In this document: positions 6,836 through 15,286 of the stretch, in pieces
Position numbering within the stretch: position 1 is the first letter of the stretch
Layout of the letters: each line of letters opens with the position of its first letter
Assembly: GCA_021796435.1 (NCBI GenBank)
Contig: JAJYXM010000016.1
Coordinates: 1,217,580 to 1,281,579 of the forward strand
Reading direction: 5' to 3'
Source of the DNA: a bacterium
GTDB lineage: Bacteria > Patescibacteriota > Patescibacteriia > 2-12-FULL-60-25
DNA: 64,000 nt
Notes under the pieces: generated by a model
Told to the model about the DNA's origin: nothing
The model's database searches: none
The model's input: the letters and a program-made list of their open reading frames with translations, nothing else
Translations under genes and position numbers: made by a program

Positions 6836-7099
6836 GAAGGGAAGGATATGACATGCGCATTAAAACCGAAAGAGACGTGTGTGAGCCTGTCTATATTCTG
6901 TTGAATGATCTTCCAACGAAAAAATATAGCCTTCATCCGTTACTTTCATGACTGAAAGTAACCAAAGGTCCCGGGGGTCCATGATGCGCTCTCAAAGAAA
7001 CAACTTCAGCCCTTTTACTTACACGCTTAGCATGTCCCCCCGGACCCCCACGTCACTTACGAATCGTGACTCTCAGGCAACAACCGGAAGACTTCACAC
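6836..7099. repeat. gene-free stretch with REP-like inverted repeats
   Basis: No credible gene. TTACTTTCA/TGAAAGTAA at about 6940-6961 forms a 9-bp hairpin. Shortly downstream GGTCCCGGGGGTCC and the inverse GGGGGGACATG...CGGACCCCC about 70 nt later form a larger imperfect inverted repeat. These resemble short dispersed palindromes rather than regulatory sites. Confidence 0.45.
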
Positions 7100-7249
7100 A
7101 AAACCCGCCGGGCGGCGGGCTTGTGCGATTTTTGTAGGGGCAGGCCTTGTGCCTGCCCGGGCACCCGCAAGGGGCGCCCCTACGATTTTCTAGATCATCA
7201 ATGAGACCAAGAGCAACGCGACGATGTTCAGGATCTTGATCATGGGGTT
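7100..7249 (-). repeat. 150-bp direct repeat: extra copy of the hppA 3' end and terminator
   Basis: Identical over 150 bp to 9290-9439. It contains the last 19 codons of hppA (ending LLLVSLMI and TAG at 7190-7192) plus the downstream hairpins CCCGCCGGGCGGCGGG and GTAGGGGC.../...GCCCCTAC. It begins immediately after the stop codon of the 609-residue ORF. Confidence 0.95.
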
Positions 7250-9078
7250 CACGGCTGGGCTGGTTGAGCATCGAAGTATTCCGCCAGGAAAAATTTTGCA
7301 ACACTAAGATTATCGTTAGCCAACGCTTCCGAGGAAATGGTCGAACATTGTTGGCGGGTAAGCGGCAACACGCGTGACATTTTTTTCAAGAGCATATACT
7401 GTTTTTTCCCAAAAACCTCATCCGCCATCTTACCCAAAGCCTCACCATCGCCCCGTGCGTGCTTCGCGCCAAAAAAACGGTCCATGGCCTCATTGGTCAA
7501 AGCACCCATCTCGGTCGGATCGTACTTCTCGCTTTTTCTGGAATAGAGCGTGGGTTTGGCCCCCGGAGACGCATCGGGTGCGATGAATCCCGTGCCGCCT
7601 CCAGGATCCCAGTTGCCGAACAATTTACTATCGCCTGCACTGTGGACATCCGTATGTCCAGTAAGCGTCCAGATTTTGATCCGTCGGTCATCACCCACCA
7701 AACCAGAGAACAGATCTTTCATCTCGGACAGAGTCCTGCCATAATCTATGGTGGCATCAACCAGGAGCACATCCTTACCGCCGTTCCGGATATCTTTGAT
7801 CAGCCCGGGATATTCTTCGCGTATCAACTCCAATGCTTCCTCGCGACCTAGCACACTCTTAAAACCTAACATTTTTCCACGTTTGCTCAAGTGTTTGGGA
7901 TTCAAAAAATATATCGTAGGCTGTTGCTCCGCACCACTTTCCTGCCAGAATCGTTTAAGCATTCGACCGGCTGCGCGCCCTTCCGCATCAAACGCTACGG
8001 CTGCCGAAATATCTTCCGGGCGAGGCACTCTTTTTTCCTCCAGCAATCTGGAATAAGAACCCCAAGCGTCTTCGGCAACCTCGTAAAACCATGCAATCTG
8101 ATTTCCACGAGCCCTTGCCCATTCATACCCCAAGTTTTCACCAAGCCATTGCTTCCCATATTCGTCCTGCGTCAACTTCAGACCAGCTTCAGCGTGTTCT
8201 GAGACATATTCTGAAACCGAAGGTAAAATTATTTTCCGGAAGACTTCCCTAGTGCCTTCAGCCGGATCGAGACCACCAACATCTTGTTCGTTCCGATATT
8301 TCCCCGGGTAGAGCAAGCGATCGGTCGCCGCAATTGCGGCCATTAAACCTGCATTAAGAATCATTTCTTGAACGTGCTCACTCGGTTTATGGTAGTCATT
8401 CTTCTGGATGAACTCCCGGGCTTCCTGGTCAGCCATGGCATCCTCATACAGCTGAGCGTATTCAGTCAGGACATTTTTGGATTCTTTTGACGTGACTTCT
8501 TCCAAGTAAGCGTCGAAGCTCCGCTCCAGAGCATCCATCACTGCCGGGTATTGTTCCGCGCCACATTTGTTCCGGAAAGACCTGTCAAAAGAACGTTTGC
8601 GGATCAATGCGTTAAACGCCACTTGGACACACGATAGCGGTCTCTCCGAGATTGCCCAGGAACAGTTATCATGCCACAAACCATCAGTAGCGTAATTAAT
8701 ATCAAAATCCTCTAGCAGACTGGGATAAAGGTCGAGAAGCTTCAGGAATTTATCTGAAGACAAAACCCTTAACATGCGTTCGAAACCTGTTCGGATAGTG
8801 TCTTCGCCGATCTCCCGTCTCCAGTCTTCTCTATGGAGCTTAATGCTGAAGTCGATATTGACCAGTTTAAACACAAACATCTCGCCTTTCTCGCCAAATT
8901 TCTCTCGGTACATCGACAATAGCGCATCAAATTTTAGCTTGAGTTCTGAAGATTCTGCCTCGATGTTCAGATCAAAGCTACGTCGAGCATTCAAGTATTT
9001 TAATCTGGCCTCCCCGTTGCGTTCCTCGACGGTTTTCTCAGTGACGGTTGGACCTGCCTTGAAAGGGTTTTCGTTCAT
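7249..9078 (-). CDS. large ORFan with phosphoribosyltransferase-like motif, flanked by hppA 3'-end repeats
   Basis: 609 residues starting MNENPF. The N-terminal two thirds are helical, charged and unrecognised. Around residues 440-455 the segment DVLLVDATIDYGRTL resembles the PRPP-binding loop of type I phosphoribosyltransferases (hydrophobic strand, DD-like acids, then G-T), with IYFLNPKHL and a Rossmann-like region before it. Whether it binds PRPP is an inference. The stop codon abuts a second copy of the hppA 3' end (7100-7249); the original lies upstream (9290-9439), so the gene sits on a 2190-bp repeat-bounded unit. The same six N-terminal residues begin the ORFs at 51138 and 52482. Confidence 0.75.
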   Translation of the reverse strand: MNENPFKAGPTVTEKTVEERNGEARLKYLNARRSFDLNIEAESSELKLKFDALLSMYREKFGEKGEMFVFKLVNIDFSIKLHREDWRREIGEDTIRTGFERMLRVLSSDKFLKLLDLYPSLLEDFDINYATDGLWHDNCSWAISERPLSCVQVAFNALIRKRSFDRSFRNKCGAEQYPAVMDALERSFDAYLEEVTSKESKNVLTEYAQLYEDAMADQEAREFIQKNDYHKPSEHVQEMILNAGLMAAIAATDRLLYPGKYRNEQDVGGLDPAEGTREVFRKIILPSVSEYVSEHAEAGLKLTQDEYGKQWLGENLGYEWARARGNQIAWFYEVAEDAWGSYSRLLEEKRVPRPEDISAAVAFDAEGRAAGRMLKRFWQESGAEQQPTIYFLNPKHLSKRGKMLGFKSVLGREEALELIREEYPGLIKDIRNGGKDVLLVDATIDYGRTLSEMKDLFSGLVGDDRRIKIWTLTGHTDVHSAGDSKLFGNWDPGGGTGFIAPDASPGAKPTLYSRKSEKYDPTEMGALTNEAMDRFFGAKHARGDGEALGKMADEVFGKKQYMLLKKMSRVLPLTRQQCSTISSEALANDNLSVAKFFLAEYFDAQPAQP

Positions 9079-9116
9079 ACCGAAACTAAGTATACATCAG
9101 TTTCTAGTATTCAATA

Positions 9117-9138
9117 GAGACGGGAACTACCCCGTCTC
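9117..9138. other. hairpin upstream of the 609-residue ORF
   Basis: GAGACGGG and CCCGTCTC pair across a short loop, 39 nt upstream of the ORF. T residues follow on the plus strand. The rest of 9140-9289 holds only degenerate REP-like repeats. Confidence 0.5.
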
Positions 9139-9289
9139 TAATGCTTTTTTACTTGATTCTGGATTCCAGCCGGAGCCTACCTTGTCAAACGACGAGGAAA
9201 AAAGAGATTCCCCGGTTAAACCGTGGAATGACAAAAGAGGGGCCGTGACATGATAAAAGGAGACGAGGGATGGCATTGAAGATTACACA

Positions 9290-9439
9290 AAAACCCGCCG
9301 GGCGGCGGGCTTGTGCGATTTTTGTAGGGGCAGGCCTTGTGCCTGCCCGGGCACCCGCAAGGGGCGCCCCTACGATTTTCTAGATCATCAATGAGACCAA
9401 GAGCAACGCGACGATGTTCAGGATCTTGATCATGGGGTT
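9290..9439 (-). repeat. 150-bp direct repeat: original hppA 3' end and terminator
   Basis: The reference copy of the repeat at 7100-7249. It comprises the hppA C-terminal codons and its terminator, including the CCCGCC/GGCGGG and GTAGGGGC-type palindromes. Confidence 0.95.
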
Positions 9440-11371
9440 GATGGCCGGGCCGGCAGTGTCCTTGTACGGATCGCCGACGGTATCACCCGTGACAGCAGCC
9501 TGGTGAGCAAAGGATTTCTTGCCGCCGAAGTGACCTGATTCGATGTATTTCTTGGCGTTGTCCCAAGCGCCTCCGCCGGAAGTCATGGAGATGGCGACGA
9601 AGAGGCCGGTCACGATGGAGCCGACGAGCACGCCACCGAGTGCGACCGGGCCGAGCAGCCAAGCCACCAGCATCGGGACGACGACTGGGAGCAAGGCGGG
9701 CACGATCATCTGGCGGATGGCAGCCTTGGTCACGATATCGACCGAAGCGCCGTAATCAGGCTTAGCAGTGCCTTCCATGATGCCTTTGATCTCGCGGAAC
9801 TGACGGCGGACTTCCTCGACGACCGCGCCGGCAGTCTTACCGACGGCTTCCATGGCGAAAGCGCCGAAGAGGTACGGAAGCAAGCCGCCGATGAACAGAC
9901 CAGCCAAGAGCTTCGGATCCTCCAGGGAGAAGACGAGTTTGGTGCCGCGGTCCGCGAATTCTTGGGTATAGGACGAGAACAACACTAGCGCAGCCAGACC
10001 GGCAGAAGCGATGGCATAACCTTTGGTGACTGCCTTGGTGGTGTTGCCGACCGCATCAAGAGGATCGGTGATGTCGCGCACGCTCTCCGGCAGTTCAGAC
10101 ATCTCGGCGATACCGCCGGCGTTATCCGTGATCGGGCCGTAAGCGTCGATGGCGACGATGATGCCGGCTAAAGACAACATGCTCATGGCGGCGATGGCGA
10201 CACCGAAGAGTCCGCCCCAGTGGAACGCGAGCAACATGGAGGCCACGATGGCGAGTACCGGGAAAGCCGTGGACTTCATGCTCATGGCCAATCCGGCGAT
10301 GACGTTGGTGCCGTGTCCGGTCTCCGAAGCCTTGGCGATATTCTGGACAGGCTTATGTTTGGTCGAAGTGTAGTATTCGGTGATCCAGACCATGAAGCCG
10401 GTCAAAGCCAGACCGACCAAGGATGCCTTGTAGACGGTACCTGGTTCGATGACGCCGCCGACCGGGAAGAATTTGTAGGCGACATAATAGAACGCGACGG
10501 CGGCGATGATGCCGGTGGCGATCAAGCCTTTGTACAGAGCGCCCATGATGTTCGTACCGCTCAAACGGATGAAGAAGGTCCCGACGATGGAAGCCAAGAT
10601 GGCGACGCCGCCGATGATGAGCGGATACATGAGGATCGATTCGTTCTTCGGGAAAAGCAGACCGCCGAGCAACATCGCGGCGACAGCCGTGACGGCATAG
10701 GTCTCGAACAAGTCAGCGGCCATGCCGGCGCAGTCTCCGACGTTATCACCGACGTTATCGGCTATGACGGCCGGGTTGCGCGGATCGTCTTCCGGGATTC
10801 CGGCTTCGACTTTACCGACCAAGTCGGCACCGACGTCCGCGGCTTTGGTGAAGATACCGCCACCCAAACGGGCAAAGACGGAAATCAACGAACCTCCGAA
10901 GCCTAAGCCGACAAGCGCTTTGACGTCATGCGTGAAGTAATAGAAAGCTGCGACACCAAGCAGACCGAGCGAAACGACGAACAGGCCGGTGACGGTTCCG
11001 CCTTTGACGGCGACTTCCAAGGCCTGCTTCATCCCCTTCTTGGCGGCTTCGGTAGTGCGGACGTTCGAGCGGACAGAGACGAACATGCCGATGTATCCGG
11101 CTAAAGCCGAAAGACATGCGCCGACCAAGAATCCGAGCGCCGTGTTGCGGCCCAAGAGCCACCACAGGACCAGGAAGATGACCACGCCGATGTAGCCGAT
11201 GGTCTTATATTGCCGATTCAAGTAGGCCATGGCGCCTTCTTGGATGGCTTTAGAGATCTCCACCATTTTCCCCTCTCCTGTGGGTTGGCGCAGGATCCAG
11301 CGAACGAGATACGCGCCCCAGAGCAGGCCGATACCGGCGGCTACCAGGGCAAAATATAAAGCATTCTGCAT
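9380..11371 (-). CDS. hppA: membrane-bound proton-translocating pyrophosphatase, K+-independent type
   Basis: 663 residues from the ATG at 11369-11371; a 14-residue upstream extension is not needed. It hydrolyses pyrophosphate and pumps ions across the cytoplasmic membrane with about 16 membrane segments. The substrate-binding loops are intact: [20 protein letters not shown] and [18 protein letters not shown]. The sequence [12 protein letters not shown] (about residue 443) has Lys where K+-dependent enzymes have Ala, which places it in the K+-independent H+-pumping class. Its final 19 codons and terminator are duplicated at 7100-7249. The DUF1059 gene lies upstream behind its own hairpin. Confidence 0.95.
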   Translation of the reverse strand: MQNALYFALVAAGIGLLWGAYLVRWILRQPTGEGKMVEISKAIQEGAMAYLNRQYKTIGYIGVVIFLVLWWLLGRNTALGFLVGACLSALAGYIGMFVSVRSNVRTTEAAKKGMKQALEVAVKGGTVTGLFVVSLGLLGVAAFYYFTHDVKALVGLGFGGSLISVFARLGGGIFTKAADVGADLVGKVEAGIPEDDPRNPAVIADNVGDNVGDCAGMAADLFETYAVTAVAAMLLGGLLFPKNESILMYPLIIGGVAILASIVGTFFIRLSGTNIMGALYKGLIATGIIAAVAFYYVAYKFFPVGGVIEPGTVYKASLVGLALTGFMVWITEYYTSTKHKPVQNIAKASETGHGTNVIAGLAMSMKSTAFPVLAIVASMLLAFHWGGLFGVAIAAMSMLSLAGIIVAIDAYGPITDNAGGIAEMSELPESVRDITDPLDAVGNTTKAVTKGYAIASAGLAALVLFSSYTQEFADRGTKLVFSLEDPKLLAGLFIGGLLPYLFGAFAMEAVGKTAGAVVEEVRRQFREIKGIMEGTAKPDYGASVDIVTKAAIRQMIVPALLPVVVPMLVAWLLGPVALGGVLVGSIVTGLFVAISMTSGGGAWDNAKKYIESGHFGGKKSFAHQAAVTGDTVGDPYKDTAGPAINPMIKILNIVALLLVSLMI

Positions 11372-11421
11372 ATGAATGTCGTTATTATGCGCAAAAAAGC
11401 ACGAAAACGTCAATATTCAAA

Positions 11422-11441
11422 GGCGGCCTCGATGGGCCGCC
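11422..11441 (-). terminator. terminator of the DUF1059 gene
   Basis: GGCGGCC/GGGCCGCC stem with a short TCGAT loop, 22 nt past the stop codon, followed by TTTG on the minus strand. Confidence 0.6.
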
Positions 11442-11463
11442 TTAGATCAATCAAAAGTGGATC

Positions 11464-11649
11464 CTATTCCAATTCTTTGGCCTTTTCTGCAATTTCAGCC
11501 CGCTTTTCCGGCTTTTGCAGCTCTTTCAGGTCTTCGTGATGCATGCTGACCTTATGCTTGATGCAGGCGTCGACGGCCTCATCTACATGACGCCCCTTCA
11601 TGACGGCGTTGCAGTCGTATCCGAAATCGCGGCAGGCAATAACTTTCAT
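11464..11649 (-). CDS. DUF1059 small protein
   Basis: 61 residues. MKVIACRDFGYDCNAVMKG carries the paired cysteines characteristic of DUF1059, and the rest (VDEAVDACIKHKVSMHHE) is a short alpha/beta domain with a charged helical tail. Function unknown. A second member is at 44403-44582, starting MKTIACKDMGMACD. Confidence 0.85.
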   Translation of the reverse strand: MKVIACRDFGYDCNAVMKGRHVDEAVDACIKHKVSMHHEDLKELQKPEKRAEIAEKAKELE

Positions 11650-11714
11650 ATGCAGGAATTGTGCCAGAATTCAAGGGTTTTGGCAAGGGAAGGCAGCAAA
11701 CGAGGCATTTTTCT

Positions 11715-11741
11715 GTACGCGGCACGCGGTACGCGGTACGC
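11715..11741. repeat. GCGGTAC heptamer tandem repeat
   Basis: About three and a half copies of the heptamer, one degenerate, ending 8 nt upstream of rnhB. The same heptamer is repeated inside the pseudouridine synthase gene at 22311-22340. Confidence 0.8.
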
Positions 11742-11748
11742 TTTCTGC

Positions 11749-12384
11749 ATGCGATTATCTGTCGGTATCGACGAAGCAGGGCGCGGTTGCGTGATCGGAC
11801 CGCTCGTGGTGGTATGCGTCGCTGCAGATGAAGCTGACAGGAAATGGTTTTGGGCGCACAACGTGAGGGATTCCAAGATCGTACCCGGTCCGCAACGCGA
11901 TAAGCTGGCGGAGATGATTAAGGAGCGGTGCTGGTTCCAACTGAAGATATTTCATCCCACGGCGATCGACGAAGCGGTGCGTGACCGATCGCGGACACTC
12001 AACGGATTGGAGTTGGAGGCCATGGCGGAATTGTTGGATGACTTCTTGGACGAATTCCCTGAACGCGAGGCCGTCGCGCTCGTCGATGCACCAAGCATCA
12101 GCGCGCAACATTATCTGGAGAAACTTTACGACCGCAGCCAGTGGTCAGACATGAAAAGACTGAAGGCCAAACACGAGGCGGACAGGAAAGACAGGACCGT
12201 GGCGGCGGCTTCAATCTTGGCGAAAGCTGAACGGGAAAGGTTGATCGCGAAACTCAAGAAAGAACTTGGAGTGGATTTCGGCTGCGGATATTCACACGAT
12301 GAAGTCACGCGGGAGCATCTGAAGACGTGTGAACGCGAAGCTGACTACGTGAGATGGAGTTGGAAAACTACAAGCGTGCAGTAA
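11749..12384 (+). CDS. rnhB: ribonuclease HII, archaeal-like
   Basis: 211 residues from the ATG at 11749, chosen because MRLSVGIDEAGRG begins the conserved core at once. It removes RNA from RNA-DNA hybrids. The catalytic acids are in GIDEAGRGCVIGPLVV (Asp, Glu), VALVDAP and ADRKDRTVAAASILAK. GRGxVIGPLVV and the extended insert (KIFHPTAIDEAVRDRS) look more like archaeal RNase HII than like E. coli RnhB (EVGRGPLAGPV). A stretch of GCGGTAC heptamers ends 8 nt upstream, leaving no clear ribosome site. Confidence 0.9.
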   Translation: MRLSVGIDEAGRGCVIGPLVVVCVAADEADRKWFWAHNVRDSKIVPGPQRDKLAEMIKERCWFQLKIFHPTAIDEAVRDRSRTLNGLELEAMAELLDDFLDEFPEREAVALVDAPSISAQHYLEKLYDRSQWSDMKRLKAKHEADRKDRTVAAASILAKAERERLIAKLKKELGVDFGCGYSHDEVTREHLKTCEREADYVRWSWKTTSVQ

Positions 12385-12396
12385 AATAAATTCGTC

Positions 12397-12485
12397 CAGT
12401 TTTTGTCATCCCCGAGGAGGCCGAGTGCCGACGTCGGGGATCCAGTTTTTCGGACCTGGATTCCCGCCTGCGCGGGAATGACAAT
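12397..12485. repeat. REP-like double palindrome
   Basis: GTCATCCCCGAGG...TCGGGGATCCAG is followed by CCTGGATTCCCGCC and GGCGGGAATGACA-type arms. These are common bacterial intergenic palindromes; this pair lies between the convergent rnhB and an ORFan. Confidence 0.7.
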
Positions 12486-12496
12486 CGCAATAAGAA

Positions 12497-12536
12497 GCGC
12501 TCCGCCCTCGGAGAGTTAGAGGAGAGCGGAGCGCGG
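12497..12536 (-). terminator. terminator of the 12551-13417 ORFan
   Basis: GCGCTCCGC and GCGGAGCGC pair around an approximately 20-nt loop just past the stop codon. Confidence 0.55.
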
Positions 12537-12550
12537 AGGGGATCTTGTGG

Positions 12551-13417
12551 CTACTGGAGGTACTCGACGATCGGGTGATCCTGGCGCGTGAAGTCGCTCA
12601 CGCTGAAGGTGATCTCCTTGTCGTCGAAGCCGTAGTCCACCAGCATGTCGGTGCCGAGCATGTAGCCGAGCTGGATATTGTGCATGGGGAACGGCTTGCC
12701 CCACTGCGGCGAGACGTTGCGGTTCACCGGGTTGAACGTCAGCACGCGGCCGATCTTGTCGGTGAAGTTCACGAGGAGCTTGACGTCAGCGCCGACGATC
12801 CGCGGGCGGGAGATGGAGACGACGTTCTTGTCGCTCCAGAAGCTCTCCCAGATCCGGGTGTCGCCGAGGCGGCCCTGGTTCTGCTGGAACTCCTCGAAGG
12901 TGAGGCTGCCGACCAGAACATCGTGCGCGACGCGCCGCACCGCGAAGAAGCGGTCGAGGCCAGGGACGAAGCGGACGTGCGTGATGCCGTCCTGCGGGTC
13001 CTTGTTCAGCTTCATCAGCTCTCCCTGCCTGGTCAGCAGGAATTGGCTCGACTGCCAGCCGAAGCCGACGAAGTACAGGTCCTGGGCGATCCGGCCGTTC
13101 TTGTCCGGAATCTCGAGGAAATACTGGAGCGCACCGATGATCGCCGGCCCGTACTTGTCGTCCGTCGTGCCGAAGGCGATCGAACCGTCCTTGATCTTGA
13201 CGACCGACAACAGGTCGACGCCCTTGCTCGGCGGCCGCATGATCTGGCCTTTGGTATCGATATCGAAGCCGCGCGTGGTGTAGATGTCCACCTTCCCGTC
13301 GCGGAACGACACCTTCGCGATCTGGTCGGCCGTGATGCCTTCCGTGCGGATGAAGCGTCCGATATCCGTGATGGCGAGCGTGTTGATGGTGATTCCGTCT
13401 TGGCTTGAGATCTGCAT
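12551..13417 (-). CDS. ORFan, unknown function
   Basis: 288 residues from the ATG at 13415-13417, preceded by AGGATA; a GTG five codons upstream is possible. The sequence is beta-strand-rich with repeated short motifs (VSFRDGKVDIYTTRG, VVKIKDGSIAFGTTDD, LYFVGFGWQSSQFLL, THVRFVPGLDRFFAVRR), which suggests a beta-propeller-like or repeat fold, but no family is recognised. No signal peptide or membrane segment. It has its own promoter (13447-13475) and terminator. Confidence 0.6.
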   Translation of the reverse strand: MQISSQDGITINTLAITDIGRFIRTEGITADQIAKVSFRDGKVDIYTTRGFDIDTKGQIMRPPSKGVDLLSVVKIKDGSIAFGTTDDKYGPAIIGALQYFLEIPDKNGRIAQDLYFVGFGWQSSQFLLTRQGELMKLNKDPQDGITHVRFVPGLDRFFAVRRVAHDVLVGSLTFEEFQQNQGRLGDTRIWESFWSDKNVVSISRPRIVGADVKLLVNFTDKIGRVLTFNPVNRNVSPQWGKPFPMHNIQLGYMLGTDMLVDYGFDDKEITFSVSDFTRQDHPIVEYLQ

Positions 13418-13446
13418 TATCCTGTACCCCACTGGACTGTTTGTGC

Positions 13447-13475
13447 CCTTAAGCTATATAGCCCGAAAAGTGCAA
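13447..13475 (-). promoter_or_regulatory. promoter of the 12551-13417 ORFan
   Basis: Minus-strand TTGCAC (13470-13475), 17-bp spacer, TTAAGG (13447-13452). Confidence 0.45.
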
Positions 13476-13532
13476 GAGCCCAGATGATAAATCATGGCTC
13501 CAGATCGGTCAAGGGTCAGCGTAAAAAGAAGC

Positions 13533-13560
13533 AGCGCTCCGACAAGTTCGTCGAGGCGCT
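13533..13560 (-). terminator. terminator of the 13565-13942 ORFan
   Basis: AGCGCCTCGAC and GTCGGAGCGCT pair on the minus strand and are followed by CTTCTTTTT. Confidence 0.65.
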
Positions 13561-13564
13561 GTAG

Positions 13565-13942
13565 TCATGGCTTGGGGACCCCGGGGGGTTTGGGCAGGAT
13601 GATCTCCGGAATGGTCGCGACAGGCTCCCTGTATAACGGATCTGTTTCTGGCGGCAGTGAAGGCAATCTCGTAGGTGGTATGGACAACGTACCCACGACT
13701 TCAACGAGCTCGATCACTTCGCTGATGAAGGCAGCGGTCCCGACTTCCAGTTTGAGACGTTGACCCGCCACTATTTCATCAATAGGAATCAATCCGCCTT
13801 CGAGAGAAGCTGCGACTCCGCCCAGGAGACGACAGCCTACGAGGTTAGTCGCCATTTTGGCGTGTCCCCTATCCAGGACATCAGAACAATAGCCGTTGGC
13901 TATCGAAAAAATCAAGGTGCGTGTGTGGTAGAAGAATGCCAT
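13565..13942 (-). CDS. small ORFan with proline-rich tail
   Basis: 125 residues. The start is fixed by the ribosome site GGAGGT about 8 nt upstream. The N-terminal part is hydrophobic (FYHTRTLIFSIANGYCSDVL), the middle reads GLIPIDEIVAGQRLKLEVGTA, and the C-terminus is Pro-rich (PKPPGVPKP). No family is recognised. It diverges from the membrane-protein gene at 14065. Confidence 0.5.
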   Translation of the reverse strand: MAFFYHTRTLIFSIANGYCSDVLDRGHAKMATNLVGCRLLGGVAASLEGGLIPIDEIVAGQRLKLEVGTAAFISEVIELVEVVGTLSIPPTRLPSLPPETDPLYREPVATIPEIILPKPPGVPKP

Positions 13943-13959
13943 CGGCTACCTCCGGTTAC

Positions 13960-13988
13960 ATCTAAATCAATGGGAGCGGATATTGCAA
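13960..13988 (-). promoter_or_regulatory. promoter of the 13565-13942 ORFan
   Basis: TTGCAA (13983-13988), 17-bp spacer, TTAGAT on the minus strand (13960-13965). Confidence 0.45.
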
Positions 13989-14000
13989 GCACAGAAGACA

Positions 14001-14029
14001 TTGACGCCGAAGCAGGAAACAAGTAATTT
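14001..14029 (+). promoter_or_regulatory. promoter of the 14065 membrane-protein gene
   Basis: TTGACG (14001-14006), 17-bp spacer, TAATTT (14024-14029), 13 bp from the divergent promoter. Confidence 0.45.
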
Positions 14030-14064
14030 CGGATATCGACACATACAGCTAGAAGGATCGTGTC

Positions 14065-14658
14065 ATGTCCAATGTCCTTTCCGTCCTTTCCAGCCTCTGC
14101 ATCCTGGCTGTGTACCTGACGTACTACATTCAGGTGCGGAAAGGGACTTCAGTCCCTAATCCTGCGACCTGGCTCATTTGGACCGTGGTGATCCTGATGA
14201 ACTCGGTGACATATTTCTCGTTCATGCACGGCGACTGGCTCAAGAGCCTGTATACGGCCGTAGCGGCCGTGTGCGTCGCCTCCCTGTTCATCTTCTCTGT
14301 GGTGAAGGGGAAGTTCGGACGCATCGGCTGGACCGAATGGGCAGCACTCGCGTTATGCATCTTTGTTGGCGTCCTCTGGAAGACGACGGGCAATGCGATC
14401 GTGGCCAACTTGGCGTTGCAGACCGTCCTGTTCATCTCGTTCTTGCCTACAGCCATCGGCTTGCTGAAGAAAGAGTTGCGTGAAGGCCCTATGCCTTGGA
14501 GCCTGGCGACTTTCGCCTATGTACTGACGGTCATTTCCTTGCTCCTCGACTGGCGTCCGGGCAACGCATCCTCACTCGCGTATCCGATCGTGAATGGAGT
14601 CATGGGGAACGGCCTCATCGCTGCCATCGCATGGCGACAGAAACTGGCATCACGTTAA
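14065..14658 (+). CDS. multi-pass membrane protein, PQ-loop-like
   Basis: 197 residues with six or seven hydrophobic segments and short polar loops. The first segment is followed by YYIQVRKGTSVPNPATWLIW, similar to the PQ-loop pattern Q..KG.S.P..TW of SWEET/PQ-loop transporters. A second, weaker instance may be MPWSLATFAYV. Transport activity is an inference. The ribosome site is AAGGATCG, and it has its own promoter. The downstream hairpin (about 14669-14700, followed by T-rich TTTCTTTTTT) probably ends the unit. Confidence 0.55.
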   Translation: MSNVLSVLSSLCILAVYLTYYIQVRKGTSVPNPATWLIWTVVILMNSVTYFSFMHGDWLKSLYTAVAAVCVASLFIFSVVKGKFGRIGWTEWAALALCIFVGVLWKTTGNAIVANLALQTVLFISFLPTAIGLLKKELREGPMPWSLATFAYVLTVISLLLDWRPGNASSLAYPIVNGVMGNGLIAAIAWRQKLASR

Positions 14659-14755
14659 CCAACGAGACCGAGCCTTGCTCCGGCAGAACAGTCGGGGCTT
14701 TCTTTTTTCCAGTCTTGAACATTTCGTGAAGATTGCGTAATATCGCTCCGCATAG

Positions 14756-14823
14756 GCGCGCGTAGCTCCTGCTTGCGCCTTCGGCTACGGCAGGCAGGCC
14801 ATAGTCAGGACATCTGCTCATTA
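14756..14823 (+). other. tRNA-Ile(UAU) 5' half with a palindrome in its D loop
   Basis: 14756-14768 is identical to the first 13 nt of the intact tRNA at 14859. A hairpin CCTGC...GGCAGGCAGG (about 14768-14798) follows at the D-loop position, then a degraded match (AGTCAGGACATCTGCTCATTA) to the remaining D arm and anticodon stem. This is the same design as the tRNA-Phe fragment at 1016-1094. Confidence 0.65.
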
Positions 14824-14858
14824 AAGTTTGTGGTCAGCGCTTAGAGAAACACCATCAA

Positions 14859-14934
14859 GCGCGCGTAGCTCAATGGTTAGAGCATCTGTCTTATACACAG
14901 AGGGTTGAAGGTTCGAGTCCTTCCGCGCGCACCA
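14859..14934 (+). tRNA. tRNA-Ile (anticodon UAU)
   Basis: 76-nt cloverleaf: acceptor GCGCGCG/CGCGCGC, D arm GCTC/GAGC, anticodon stem TCTGT/ACAGA with loop CTTATAC, T arm GAAGG/CCTTC, and encoded CCA. The anticodon is UAU, which reads AUA directly. Most bacteria instead use a CAU tRNA modified by TilS. Confidence 0.85.
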
Positions 14935-14965
14935 TCGCGTTTGACGCGAATACCAGGAAAACGAA

Positions 14966-14989
14966 AGGCGACGTTGTACGTCGCTTTTT
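14966..14989 (+). terminator. terminator of tRNA-Ile(UAU)
   Basis: GCGACG/CGTCGC hairpin with loop TTGTA followed by TTTTT. Confidence 0.75.
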
Positions 14990-15034
14990 GCATAGGGAAA
15001 GAAGAAAATATGCTATACTGTCTTTGATTCTTTT

Positions 15035-15277
15035 ATGACCAGCAAATCGAGTCTCCAAATCCTAGTCGCTCTGGGATATCTAGGCATGGCTTTCTCGGGT
15101 TATCTCTCTTACGGCGAGTTATATGGAAATTCCGCAGCATCGTGTTCGCTCCAAGGCGGCAGCTGCAACATCATGGGTTACCCGGCCTGCATCTACGGTT
15201 TCTTCATGTTCGCGGCGGTGACCATCATCGCTTGCATGGGTCATCGTTCACTAGATAAGAAAAGCACGAAAAAATAA
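15035..15277 (+). CDS. small VKOR-like membrane protein
   Basis: 80 residues with two hydrophobic segments. Cysteines lie in ASCSLQGGSCNIMGYPACIYG between them, close to the second segment, as in the quinone-facing CxxC region of vitamin K epoxide reductases, but the protein is about half the family length. It could take part in disulfide formation together with the DsbA-like protein at 28496, though they are not linked. A -10-like TATACT lies just upstream. Confidence 0.45.
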   Translation: MTSKSSLQILVALGYLGMAFSGYLSYGELYGNSAASCSLQGGSCNIMGYPACIYGFFMFAAVTIIACMGHRSLDKKSTKK

Positions 15278-15286
15278 AGACCATCT

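Noticed and set aside
10220..10906. 228-codon plus-strand frame opposite hppA
   Set aside because: A shadow of hppA: Gly/Asp-rich with no domain; hppA is complete on the other strand.
12545..13408. 287-codon plus-strand frame opposite the 12551 ORFan
   Set aside because: The minus-strand gene has a promoter, start signals and a terminator; the plus frame is Val/Leu/Glu/Ala low-complexity.
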